From positions 14,227 to 78,226 of the forward strand of contig UPXT01000006.1 in NCBI GenBank assembly GCA_900538365.1: 64,000 nucleotides of DNA. Direction: 5' to 3'. This stretch comes from an uncultured Acidaminococcus sp. (lineage in GTDB: Bacteria > Bacillota > Negativicutes > Acidaminococcales > Acidaminococcaceae). A program made the position numbers and the translations under genes. The notes beneath the pieces were generated by a model. The model did not search any database. It saw only the letters and a list, made by a program, of their open reading frames with translations, and was not told the origin of the DNA. This document shows positions 43,504 through 51,255 of the stretch, one piece after another (the first letter of the stretch is position 1; every line of letters starts with the position of its first letter).

Positions 43504-44280
43504 TCATTGTACGGTAATATCATAGGTTTGAAGGATCTTGCGGCAGCGATTCATCCTATCAGGCGTTGGTGTCTTGACGGATTTCATCAGATAGTCGCGG
43601 CCCAGTTTCTTATAGGTCACACTGCCCAGTGCATGATACGGTAAAAGCTGCAGATGGACCAATCTATTAAGGCTTTGGCAGAATGTGCCAATCTCGTGGA
43701 GTTCTTCCTCCGAATCGTTGACGCCAGGGATAAGGGGGGTCCGGAGAATCAGCCGGAAGGCCCCCTTCTGGCTGTCCAAAAACTTGATGTTATGAAGAAT
43801 AAGGCGATTATCAGCGCCACAGTACGTTTTATGAAGGCTTGGCGTGACCGCTTTGAGGTCAACGTAGAACGTGTCAACATAAGGGACCATAGCGGCAATG
43901 GTTTCCTCTTTTCCAAAGAAACTTGTTTCAACGGCCGTGGAAATACCTTCCATCGTGGCTGCTTTCAAAAGAGCAAGAGAGAAATCAGGCTGGGCCAGGA
44001 GTTCTCCTCCGGAAAGAGTCATACCCCCTCCAGAGATGAAGTAGAACGCGGTATCCTTGCGGACTTCTTTCATGACGTCCGCGACAGTCATTTCCTTTCC
44101 ATAGGACTGGCTGCCGTCCACCGTCGTTTCAACCTGGAACGCCTGACTTTCCGGCGTGGAACACCACTGACAGCGAAGCGGGCATCCTTTTAAGAAGACG
44201 ACTGTCCTCATGCCATCACCATCGTGGATGGAAGATCGCTCGATGCGAAGCACCATTCCTTTTGTCTGTTCCAGCGTCAT
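43504..44280 (-). CDS. Glycyl-radical-enzyme activating protein (radical SAM), minimal form
   Basis: 258 aa. Radical SAM cluster C33-x3-C37-x2-C40 in KGCPLRCQWCSTPE; upstream IHDGDGMRTVVFLKG is the activase signature. Later ISGGGMTLSGGELLAQPDF, VDTFYVDLKAV and LRTPLIPGVNDSEEEL are typical. No ferredoxin-like insert with eight Cys follows the first cluster, although that insert is usual in activases of dehydratase, decarboxylase and C-N lyase GREs. It therefore resembles the compact pyruvate-formate-lyase activase. It generates the glycyl radical on the partner encoded 40 bases upstream. Strictly anaerobic chemistry. Confidence 0.93.
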   Translation of the reverse strand: MTLEQTKGMVLRIERSSIHDGDGMRTVVFLKGCPLRCQWCSTPESQAFQVETTVDGSQSYGKEMTVADVMKEVRKDTAFYFISGGGMTLSGGELLAQPDFSLALLKAATMEGISTAVETSFFGKEETIAAMVPYVDTFYVDLKAVTPSLHKTYCGADNRLILHNIKFLDSQKGAFRLILRTPLIPGVNDSEEELHEIGTFCQSLNRLVHLQLLPYHALGSVTYKKLGRDYLMKSVKTPTPDRMNRCRKILQTYDITVQ

Positions 44281-44320
44281 TGTTCCTCATTCCTCTCTTG
44301 TTTTAGCCTATCGATTGTCC

Positions 44321-46714
44321 TTAACGGGCTGATTCGGTCCAGTGGTTGATTTCCGTGCGTCCAATGATTTCATCCTGCGTTTCCTTACCGAGTTCGACAA
44401 AGAAGGCGGTGTATCCAGCCACGCGGATGAGCAGGTCGCGGTGATCGTTCGGGTGTTTCTGGGCATCAATCAAGGTCTCGCGGTCGACGCAGTTGATCTG
44501 GGCATGGTAAACACCAAGTACGCTCATGGTCTTTACCATATTCATGGCATGGGTCATACCGTTTTCGCCCTTGATAAGATCCGGTTCGAACTTCATGTTG
44601 AGCTGCGTGCCCTGGGTAAAGCGTGCATGCGGCAGGTGACTGACTGATTTCAAAAGGGCCGTCGGGCCATTGACGTCCGTACCGCCCGTAGCACCAATGC
44701 CGTCCGTAAGCGGTGTCGTTGCCTTGCGTCCGCTCGGCAGGGCTCCAACCCACTGACCAATCGGCGTATTGCCCGATACAGGCAGCATACCTAAGGTCAT
44801 CTTGCCAAAGACCGTATCGTATTTTTCGAACTGGTCCGCCACATGGTTGTAGATTTCGCCGACGCAGAAGTCAGCACGCGGATCATCGTTACCGTATTTC
44901 GGTGCTTCAAGGCAGAGCTTCTGGATATCTTCATAGCCTTCAAAGTTGGCATCGAGGGCTTTGATAAGGGTATCCATGGATACTTTCTTCTCATCAAAGA
45001 CAAGGTATTTTACATCGGCGATGGAGTTGATGATATCAGCCTGACCCACCGTGATAACACCGCCGCCAGCATTGTATTGGGCACCGCCGGGTTGGCTGTA
45101 GTCCTTGCCAACTTCCATACAGTGCTCATAGCTAAGGGACAGGGTCGGAACAGGGCGATAGTTCATGCTCAGGTAATCAAGGAGCTGGTTGCAGCTGACG
45201 ATGACATCAACAGCATAGTCAATGTGCTTTTTCACGGCAGCAAAGAAATCATCAAAGGTCTTAAAGTTTCTCGGGTCCCCCGTGTGGATGGAGACCTGTT
45301 CTCCCGTAATGCGGCTCTTACCGTCATTCAAGGCAAATTCAACCATGGCACCCATATTGATATCGGCAATGTCCGTATATTGTTTCATCTTCCCGGACAG
45401 GTTCGTTTCTACGCAGCCGCAGGGGTTCCAGTTCCAAGCTTCACGAAGCGGGATCCCCTTGTTCTGGAGCATCTGGATCCCTACATCATTGGAGTAGATG
45501 GCCGGCATCGTAAGGCCCATGCCGATGGATTCAATGGCTTTACGGAGCAGGGAATCAGGATTCTTGGAAATGCTGTAGGTCATGGCCATGTTCGGTTCCT
45601 TGAAACGAACATCCTCCGTGGCCTGGATCATCATGTAGCTCAGTTCATTGCTGGCGTCGTTGCCATATTGGTCAATACCGCCGCAGCTCGTCTGGACCGT
45701 GATGCAGTAGCCGGCTGCATACTGGGCCGTGACTTCATCCTGGAAGAGAGACATTTCAGCCACTTTGATCCACAGGCAGTCAAGAAGTTCCTGGGCATCG
45801 TCATCCGTGAGGATTCCTGCTTCTTTGTCTTTCTTATAGTACGGATAGAGGTACTGATCGAGGCGGCCCAAGTTGTAGCTCGAAGCATTCTGTTCCATGA
45901 AGCAGGCATATTCATAAGAAATGATGCTCTGGCAGGCTTCATAGAAGGTACGGGCCGGAAATTCCGGTACGTGGCGAGTCACTTCTGCAATCTTTAAAAG
46001 TTCAGCCTTGCGGACGGGATCGTCACACTCAGCGGCCATCTTTTCAGCAAGGTCGGCATGACGATGGGCCAGCAAGATGACAGCGTCAGCAGCCCTCATT
46101 TCCGCTTTATAGAAGAAGCTCTTTTCAAGGTCGCCCGGGTTGGCATCGTCCAGTTCAGCCAGGGCGTCTTCTGCTTCCTTGCGGATTGCGGCAAGACCCT
46201 TGGTGAGGATGCGCATCCAGCCCGGCGTGTTTTCACCGTAGCCACGGACGGCTTTACGGTCGATGAAGATGGCACCGTTGGCACGCAGCCGCTTGGCATC
46301 TTCTGGAAGCATGAGATTCCAGCGGTCAAAGACGCATTTGTTTTTCCAGTAGTCCTGGACCTTTTCGGTATAGACCTTTTTGCCTTCTTCACTTAGATAG
46401 AAAGGGTCAAAAGGACGGGTGCTGATCGTATCCAGTTCCTTTGCAATGACGCCGGAAGCACTGTCCGGGTTCAGGATGCCGCAGCGAGGTTTGAAGCCCA
46501 CACCGCCGACCAGCAGTTCATGAGGCTGGATATAGATATCTTTCTTGGCACACACATTGTAGTAGCCGTTAGCGCGCTGGATGATCCAAGGCTGCCCCTC
46601 CATTTCCTTGAATCCTTCCGTGAAAAACGCCGCGTCGTATACGTCCATATCAACGCGGGTATGGAGATACTGCTGACGCAATGCCTCGATTCGTTTCAAG
46701 TACTCTTTTGCCAT
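44321..46714 (-). CDS. Glycyl radical enzyme (PFL-like), substrate unassigned
   Basis: 797 aa. The C-terminal radical loop RVAGYTAFFVELGKETQDEI places the radical at about Gly-767. The thiyl Cys is Cys-434 in NPCGCVETNLSGK, with Glu-436 two residues on, the Cys-x-Glu pair of eliminase/dehydratase-type GREs rather than the Cys-Cys of pyruvate formate lyase. In the segment that carries a conserved His in glycerol dehydratase (G-H-x-x-x-D-Y) this protein reads GYGENTPGW, apparently with Glu-161. It is first in an operon with its activase, a BCCT transporter, an AraC regulator and a TIM barrel. Length and Cys/Glu numbering resemble 4-hydroxyproline dehydratase, but no proline-pathway gene is adjacent. 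A quaternary ammonium substrate is my inference. GGGAGG ribosome site. Confidence 0.92.
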   Translation of the reverse strand: MAKEYLKRIEALRQQYLHTRVDMDVYDAAFFTEGFKEMEGQPWIIQRANGYYNVCAKKDIYIQPHELLVGGVGFKPRCGILNPDSASGVIAKELDTISTRPFDPFYLSEEGKKVYTEKVQDYWKNKCVFDRWNLMLPEDAKRLRANGAIFIDRKAVRGYGENTPGWMRILTKGLAAIRKEAEDALAELDDANPGDLEKSFFYKAEMRAADAVILLAHRHADLAEKMAAECDDPVRKAELLKIAEVTRHVPEFPARTFYEACQSIISYEYACFMEQNASSYNLGRLDQYLYPYYKKDKEAGILTDDDAQELLDCLWIKVAEMSLFQDEVTAQYAAGYCITVQTSCGGIDQYGNDASNELSYMMIQATEDVRFKEPNMAMTYSISKNPDSLLRKAIESIGMGLTMPAIYSNDVGIQMLQNKGIPLREAWNWNPCGCVETNLSGKMKQYTDIADINMGAMVEFALNDGKSRITGEQVSIHTGDPRNFKTFDDFFAAVKKHIDYAVDVIVSCNQLLDYLSMNYRPVPTLSLSYEHCMEVGKDYSQPGGAQYNAGGGVITVGQADIINSIADVKYLVFDEKKVSMDTLIKALDANFEGYEDIQKLCLEAPKYGNDDPRADFCVGEIYNHVADQFEKYDTVFGKMTLGMLPVSGNTPIGQWVGALPSGRKATTPLTDGIGATGGTDVNGPTALLKSVSHLPHARFTQGTQLNMKFEPDLIKGENGMTHAMNMVKTMSVLGVYHAQINCVDRETLIDAQKHPNDHRDLLIRVAGYTAFFVELGKETQDEIIGRTEINHWTESAR

Positions 46715-46840
46715 AATAAAGCCTCCCTTTGTTTCTTACTGAAGATTGGTTTCTCATCGAAATCCTTGATTGTCTCGATTCATCTACTTTATATGTAGCA
46801 AATCTTATGCCAATTCTCATATTTTTTATTCCGTTTATCG

Positions 46841-47035
46841 GTGCAAAAAACCGAATTATCAGTTTACTTGCGGCTTGGCGAGACTTTTTTCCTTTCTATT
46901 TTTTCAGTTTGATCACGCTTGCAACGTCTTTACGTGGCTTTGCTTTTGCCTTCTTTTACAGTTTTTGCAGGTTTTGCATGCAAAATAATTTGCGTATCAT
47001 AAGCATCAGGCATCATACTGCCCATTTATTTGCAC
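46841..47035. promoter_or_regulatory. TTTGC/GCAAA cluster upstream of the glycyl radical operon
   Basis: The 335-base gap 46715-47049 is AT-rich and holds the operon's control region. TTTGC occurs at 46939, 46945, 46964, 46973, 46989 and 47029, and GCAAA at 46842 and 46980. A perfect 14-base palindrome TTTTGCATGCAAAA lies at 46972-46985. A possible sigma-54 site (TGG at 47024-47022 and GC at 47011-47010 on the minus strand, ten bases between GG and GC) is weak. No ORF with a ribosome site is present. Confidence 0.5.
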
Positions 47036-47049
47036 CCTCTTGCGTTCCC

Positions 47050-47667
47050 TCAATGATTTTTTGGAGAAAAGGCTTCTTCCGCCTCTTTAAGGGAGCCATA
47101 GCCATAGGCATGGACCGTCGCCCGCAGGATCTCTTCGTTCAAGTTGACGTCTTTTTCCAGGCAGCCCATCAGATAGGCCTCGTAAAGGGCCAAGGTTGCT
47201 TCCGAATAGGTCAGGAGCTCTCCTTTGAGATAGCTTTCAAAGGCTGTGTCGGTGCTTCCGTCTTGGGTGATGCGCCTCCCTTTTTGGGAAAGGGCCGGAT
47301 ATTTTTTAGCGACTTCGTTCTGCCAGTCCACATGAATGGCAGCTATGCGCAGGACGCGTCCTTTCTTTTCATCTGTAACTTGAGGCAGCAGGTCCCGCAC
47401 TTGATCATATTCCTTAGGCGAGGTCCATCTCATCATATACCCGTATTTTTCGGCAAGAAGGTTTCGTCCTTCCGCCTGGGCCGCCCTTAAATCGTTTTCA
47501 TAACTTTTAAGAAGGGGTACGTTCCAGGAAAGGAACTGACTTCCCCGCATAATAAAAAAGGTTTCTCGATCGTCTTGGCAGGAAGCCCGACCTCCAATAT
47601 TGTGGACTTCATCAAAAAGGGTCCATTCCCGCTCAATAATGCGCTGAATGAGTTTCATCTTTTCCAT
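47050..47667 (-). CDS. DUF4125-family protein
   Basis: 205 aa, helical and rich in charged and aromatic residues. MEKMKLIQRIIEREWTLFDE at the start, then GGRASCQDDRETFFIMRGSQ and a later MRWTSPKEYDQ near 99-109 match my memory of DUF4125. No catalytic motif is known to me. It begins inside the end of the DUF4037 gene (13-base overlap), so translation is coupled and the two products probably act together. It ends just upstream of the glycyl radical enzyme's control region. An enzyme-associated helical partner is one possibility. Function unknown. Confidence 0.75.
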   Translation of the reverse strand: MEKMKLIQRIIEREWTLFDEVHNIGGRASCQDDRETFFIMRGSQFLSWNVPLLKSYENDLRAAQAEGRNLLAEKYGYMMRWTSPKEYDQVRDLLPQVTDEKKGRVLRIAAIHVDWQNEVAKKYPALSQKGRRITQDGSTDTAFESYLKGELLTYSEATLALYEAYLMGCLEKDVNLNEEILRATVHAYGYGSLKEAEEAFSPKNH

Positions 47668-48599
47668 AATCTTGGTTCCTCCATGATATTGCGGCAGCGC
47701 AGCTTGTCGTCTTTAATCTTTGCCTGTACGTAAAGCGCATGCTCCGTAAGAAAGGTCCCCACTCCTTCAGGAACAAGTCCCAAATCCATCAGGGCGCGGG
47801 ACAGTCTTTCCGAAATCGCTTCTATGAGGGTCATGGACCGTTCTGTGTCCTGCGTCATAAGAAGGTCTTCAAATAAGGGCAGCGTTCCATACGTTTCAGA
47901 AAGGGTACCTACGCTCCGATAAAGCCATTTATAAAAAGGCGCATAGGCGTGGTTCAAATGATGGATCAGCTGCATAGCAGAAAAGAGGAATCCACTCTTG
48001 GAAAAAGTCATGGCCCCCAGGTCCTTTCGGGCAGTGCAGCGGGGATAGTTATACTGCCCCCCTTGAGCCATATAAAATAAATCATGGGCCATCTTTGTTA
48101 GCCACACATCACGGGGGCAGGCGGTTTTGAGCCTGCGCCTTGTTTCTGTCATCGCTCCTGGTGCGTCATAAAACAGTGACCCGTTTACAGCCATGGAAAG
48201 ACGCGCTTCATCGCAGTGCATCCAGTCCGCCAAAGTCTGGGGTCCTTTTTCAAATCCAGTTAAGCGCTGGAAAAAGCCTTCCATAGTAAGAACACCCACC
48301 CGCTTGGAACCACCAATATCCTGCCGCGGCGGCACGCCAAGGAAACTTTTGGGAAGGGATGCATAGAGCTGGCGGAGCCGTTCTTCCCATTGGGGTGCGT
48401 CCTTTTTCTCAAGAAAGAGCATGACGCCGGGGCCCCAATCATGATCCCGGGAAATGGCGTCATCAAAAGAAAAACATTCGGACCCTTCGCCGCAAAGACC
48501 TGCAGCAAGATAGGACAGCGCATCCGGAAGATTCATTTCAATTTTGGGCCGAACCACGTCTTCCCAAAAGCGCCGCGAAAGGACAAGTCCCTGCATCAT
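47655..48599 (-). CDS. DUF4037 nucleotidyltransferase-like protein
   Basis: 314 aa from the ATG at 48599; the frame is open upstream, but a GGGAG site seven bases away and the overlap with the TPR stop (ATGATG over TGA) decide the start. The segment GEGSECFSFDDAISRDHDWG near residues 33-52 has the Gly-Ser and spaced acidic residues of a nucleotidyltransferase fold, as known for DUF4037. A histidine-rich helix (SAMQLIHHLNHAYAPFYKWL) follows near 225-244. Its substrate is unknown. Middle gene of a tightly coupled TPR-DUF4037-DUF4125 trio. Confidence 0.78.
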   Translation of the reverse strand: MMQGLVLSRRFWEDVVRPKIEMNLPDALSYLAAGLCGEGSECFSFDDAISRDHDWGPGVMLFLEKKDAPQWEERLRQLYASLPKSFLGVPPRQDIGGSKRVGVLTMEGFFQRLTGFEKGPQTLADWMHCDEARLSMAVNGSLFYDAPGAMTETRRRLKTACPRDVWLTKMAHDLFYMAQGGQYNYPRCTARKDLGAMTFSKSGFLFSAMQLIHHLNHAYAPFYKWLYRSVGTLSETYGTLPLFEDLLMTQDTERSMTLIEAISERLSRALMDLGLVPEGVGTFLTEHALYVQAKIKDDKLRCRNIMEEPRLWKR

Positions 48600-49525
48600 G
48601 GCTTTTCTCCCGTAAGGCGTGACGCAAGGGTCTTCATTTTCTTTACCTTGCTGTGATTTTTGCCCCATAAAGCTTCGTAAATAGCGCCTGCCATGAGGCA
48701 GCAGGCGGCTGCCTTTTCGCGGTCCCCCATTTTTTCGTAAAGGGTGCCCCGATTTTGAAAGGTAATGCCATATTCCTCATTTTCCCCAAAAAAGCGTTTG
48801 ACCCAATCCGCGGCTTCTTCAAAGTGACGGAGAGCAAGGTCATACTGACCTTTTTTGGTATAAAGGCTGCCTAGTCCGTTAAGGACCGCTCCATAATGGA
48901 CACGGCCTTCTTCCGGACAGGCTTCATAGGAGAATTTAGCCATCTGATAAGCTCGCAGTGCCTCGTCGTCCTGGTCCATACCTGCGTAAAGAATGCCCAG
49001 GTTGCAGCAGGTAATGGCCCGTTCTTCAAAGCGGTCACTTACTTTCATGAGCCGTTCCAAGACCTCTTCAAGGGCAGCCGCTGCGTCTTTAGGGCGTTCC
49101 ATTTCCTGATAAAGGATGGAGAGGTTATTGAGGCAGGATAAATAGGCATAGGATTCCTTCTCCCCCGCTTCAGTCAGGATCTCCATGGCCTCGTCATAAA
49201 GGCTTTTGGCGCCGCTATAATCTTTGGCCAGCCGTTTTGTGCCCGCAAGGTTAATGAGAAGCGTTGCATAGGGAACGCCCCTCGTCTCTCCCCGACCATC
49301 AAGGATTTCCTTGGCCTTCATAAAAGCGGCGTAGGACGCTTCATAATAGCTGCGGCCGCGGTAAAAGGAGCCCAGTTCATTTAAGGCTGACAACATAAGG
49401 TCGGATTCTCTCCCCTCTTTATAGGTGCTGTTTGCAATTCCCGTGAGATAGGCTTCCACACCTGCCGCGTCGCCCTTTTCGTAAAGAGCATCAAGGTGCT
49501 CATAGAATTCGTGGACCATTGTCAT
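48596..49525 (-). CDS. Tetratricopeptide-repeat protein
   Basis: 309 aa from the ATG at 49525 (AAAGGA ten bases upstream; the frame opens 42 bases earlier). Helical repeats from about residue 35 to the end, for example SALNELGSFYRGRSYYEASY and SCLNNLSILYQEMERPKDAA. It closely parallels the TPR protein at 35660-36586, especially in the last 100 residues. First gene of a coupled trio with the DUF4037 and DUF4125 genes, so it is likely the scaffold or regulator of a nucleotidyltransferase complex. Confidence 0.86.
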   Translation of the reverse strand: MTMVHEFYEHLDALYEKGDAAGVEAYLTGIANSTYKEGRESDLMLSALNELGSFYRGRSYYEASYAAFMKAKEILDGRGETRGVPYATLLINLAGTKRLAKDYSGAKSLYDEAMEILTEAGEKESYAYLSCLNNLSILYQEMERPKDAAAALEEVLERLMKVSDRFEERAITCCNLGILYAGMDQDDEALRAYQMAKFSYEACPEEGRVHYGAVLNGLGSLYTKKGQYDLALRHFEEAADWVKRFFGENEEYGITFQNRGTLYEKMGDREKAAACCLMAGAIYEALWGKNHSKVKKMKTLASRLTGEKP

Positions 49526-49622
49526 TTTAAGTTTTTCCTTTCTAATGAAAAGAAGGACTTCCTTCACGCCCGTCCGGCATCAAGAAAGCCCTCCAAATGG
49601 TCAGTGCCTTATGGCTGGTTGA

Positions 49623-51137
49623 TCACACATTCTTTTTTGTGTCCGCGTCAATACGATCTTTATTGATATCCATCCAAAGGTCACAGTTCTCAATCCCCAG
49701 TTTTTCCGGATTGAAATAAGGCATTTCCACACCGGCATTACGCTGCGCAATATAGTCATCATAGACTTTCTTGACAACAGGCAGGAGCAGGAGCAAGGCG
49801 ATGAGATTGAACCAGGCCATGAGGCCAAACATGACTTCACTGATGGCCCACGCCGTCGTCGCCGTTACGTTAGCCCATACGAAGAAGAAAATCGGCATCA
49901 AGATACGAATGATCCAAATTCCTGTCTTACGCAGATGGGGATGAGTATCCTTCATCAAATAAGCAAGACCTGATTCGCCTTCATAGTAGTAAGCAATACA
50001 AGTGGAATAAGCAAAGCAGGTAAGGGCAATGGCAACAAGGGAACCGCCGGCACCAAAAGCGGTCTTGGCCGCCTCCTGGACCCAAACAACACCCGCCGTG
50101 TTGGTGGCTGCCTGTTCAGCCATGACGGCTGAGCCCGAGCCAATATACATATAGGACTTTCCATCAGGTCCCAGGACGTTGAAGCAGTCCGTAACAAGGG
50201 CCATCATGCCGGAACAGAAGCAGACAAGGACGTCAACATAAACGGAAAAGGAGTTCACAAGGCCCTGGGTGGCGGGATGCGGCGTTTCTGCCGTTGCACC
50301 AGAAGGCGGCGTTTCACCAAAGCCAGCGCCGGAAGAATTGACAGCACGTTTGACGCCGTAGGAAAAAGCAGCTCCCATCATACCACCGAAGACAGCCCCC
50401 GAATCAAAAGCACTGTCAAGGACCATCCGTATGGTCGGCATAAAGGCATCGGCCTTTGCAACCATGACGTAGATGGCAAGGACCCAGTAACCAATGGTCA
50501 TAAAGGGAACGATAATGGTCGAAATCTTGGCAATGCGGCGGATTCCGCCAGAAATAACAGCAAAAAGCAGGAGAGCAATGACGCCGCCTGTAACAGGCCG
50601 AGCAACGCCAAAGCTGTTTTCAAAAGCCATGGCAATATTGTTGGCGCTCGGTCCCGTTACAAGGATTGGTACGCCAACGCTGCAGAACAGGGCAAAAACA
50701 ATGGCCATAAACTTGCCCAAGGCCTTATTGCGGATGCCTCGCTCCATATAGAAATAGGGACCGCCGCGGTACTGGCCGTCCTGACGGATCTTGTAGATCT
50801 GACCTAAGCTGTTTTCCGTATAGGAGACAGCCGATGTAGCAAGGGCCGTTACGAGCATCCAGAAGACTGCACCCGGTCCGCCATAGAGGATAGCTACCAT
50901 GACACCGCCAATGTTGCCGACGGCAACGCTGTAGGCAACAACGGAACAGAACGTTTCAAAAGGAGACAGTCCTTCCATGGAGCCTGAGCCCGAGCGTAGG
51001 AGCTTCCATTGGAGAGGAATCTTCGAAATATTGCCAAATTTCATGGCAAAGCAGAAAACCAAAGCCGAACCAAATGTCAAGATGATCAGAGGGGTGGACC
51101 AAATCAGGTTATCTAACCACATAATGAAATCAGACAT
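49623..51137 (-). CDS. Amino acid:sodium symporter, AGCS family
   Basis: 504 aa, about eleven membrane helices. N-terminal MWLDNLIWSTPLIILTFGSA, then SVAVGNIGGVMVAILYGGPG near 70-90 and NSLGQIYKIRQDGQYRGGPYF (split over 108-128), which are the AGCS signatures. The usual NEAGMGS loop is replaced by RAVNSSGAGFGETPPSG near 263-280, a marked divergence from alanine/glycine carriers, so the substrate may not be alanine. It lies 118 bases after the second BCCT gene and may be on the same transcript. Probably an importer for an amino acid or a derivative related to the region's catabolic function. Confidence 0.9.
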   Translation of the reverse strand: MSDFIMWLDNLIWSTPLIILTFGSALVFCFAMKFGNISKIPLQWKLLRSGSGSMEGLSPFETFCSVVAYSVAVGNIGGVMVAILYGGPGAVFWMLVTALATSAVSYTENSLGQIYKIRQDGQYRGGPYFYMERGIRNKALGKFMAIVFALFCSVGVPILVTGPSANNIAMAFENSFGVARPVTGGVIALLLFAVISGGIRRIAKISTIIVPFMTIGYWVLAIYVMVAKADAFMPTIRMVLDSAFDSGAVFGGMMGAAFSYGVKRAVNSSGAGFGETPPSGATAETPHPATQGLVNSFSVYVDVLVCFCSGMMALVTDCFNVLGPDGKSYMYIGSGSAVMAEQAATNTAGVVWVQEAAKTAFGAGGSLVAIALTCFAYSTCIAYYYEGESGLAYLMKDTHPHLRKTGIWIIRILMPIFFFVWANVTATTAWAISEVMFGLMAWFNLIALLLLLPVVKKVYDDYIAQRNAGVEMPYFNPEKLGIENCDLWMDINKDRIDADTKKNV

Positions 51138-51255
51138 AAACTTTCCTCATTTCTTAGACAGATAGGAAAGCCGCATCTGGCAGCAAGTGGAACCTCTCGG
51201 TCCCAGGAAAGGGCGTCCTCAAGAAATTCCGTCAGCGAGGCGCTTCTTTCCCTTG

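Noticed and set aside
44321..46714. Calling the GRE pyruvate formate lyase, choline TMA-lyase or 4-hydroxyproline dehydratase
   Set aside because: Active site is Cys-x-Glu, not Cys-Cys, so not PFL. No microcompartment or cut genes and a GCVET rather than GCVEP motif. Length and Cys/Glu numbering resemble hydroxyproline dehydratase, but context and the Glu-161 segment differ, so no symbol is given.
47050..48599. DUF4037/DUF4125 as an MNT-HEPN toxin-antitoxin pair
   Set aside because: DUF4125 lacks a clear RxxxxH HEPN motif and both proteins are too long for typical MNT/HEPN pairs; a TPR gene is coupled to them.
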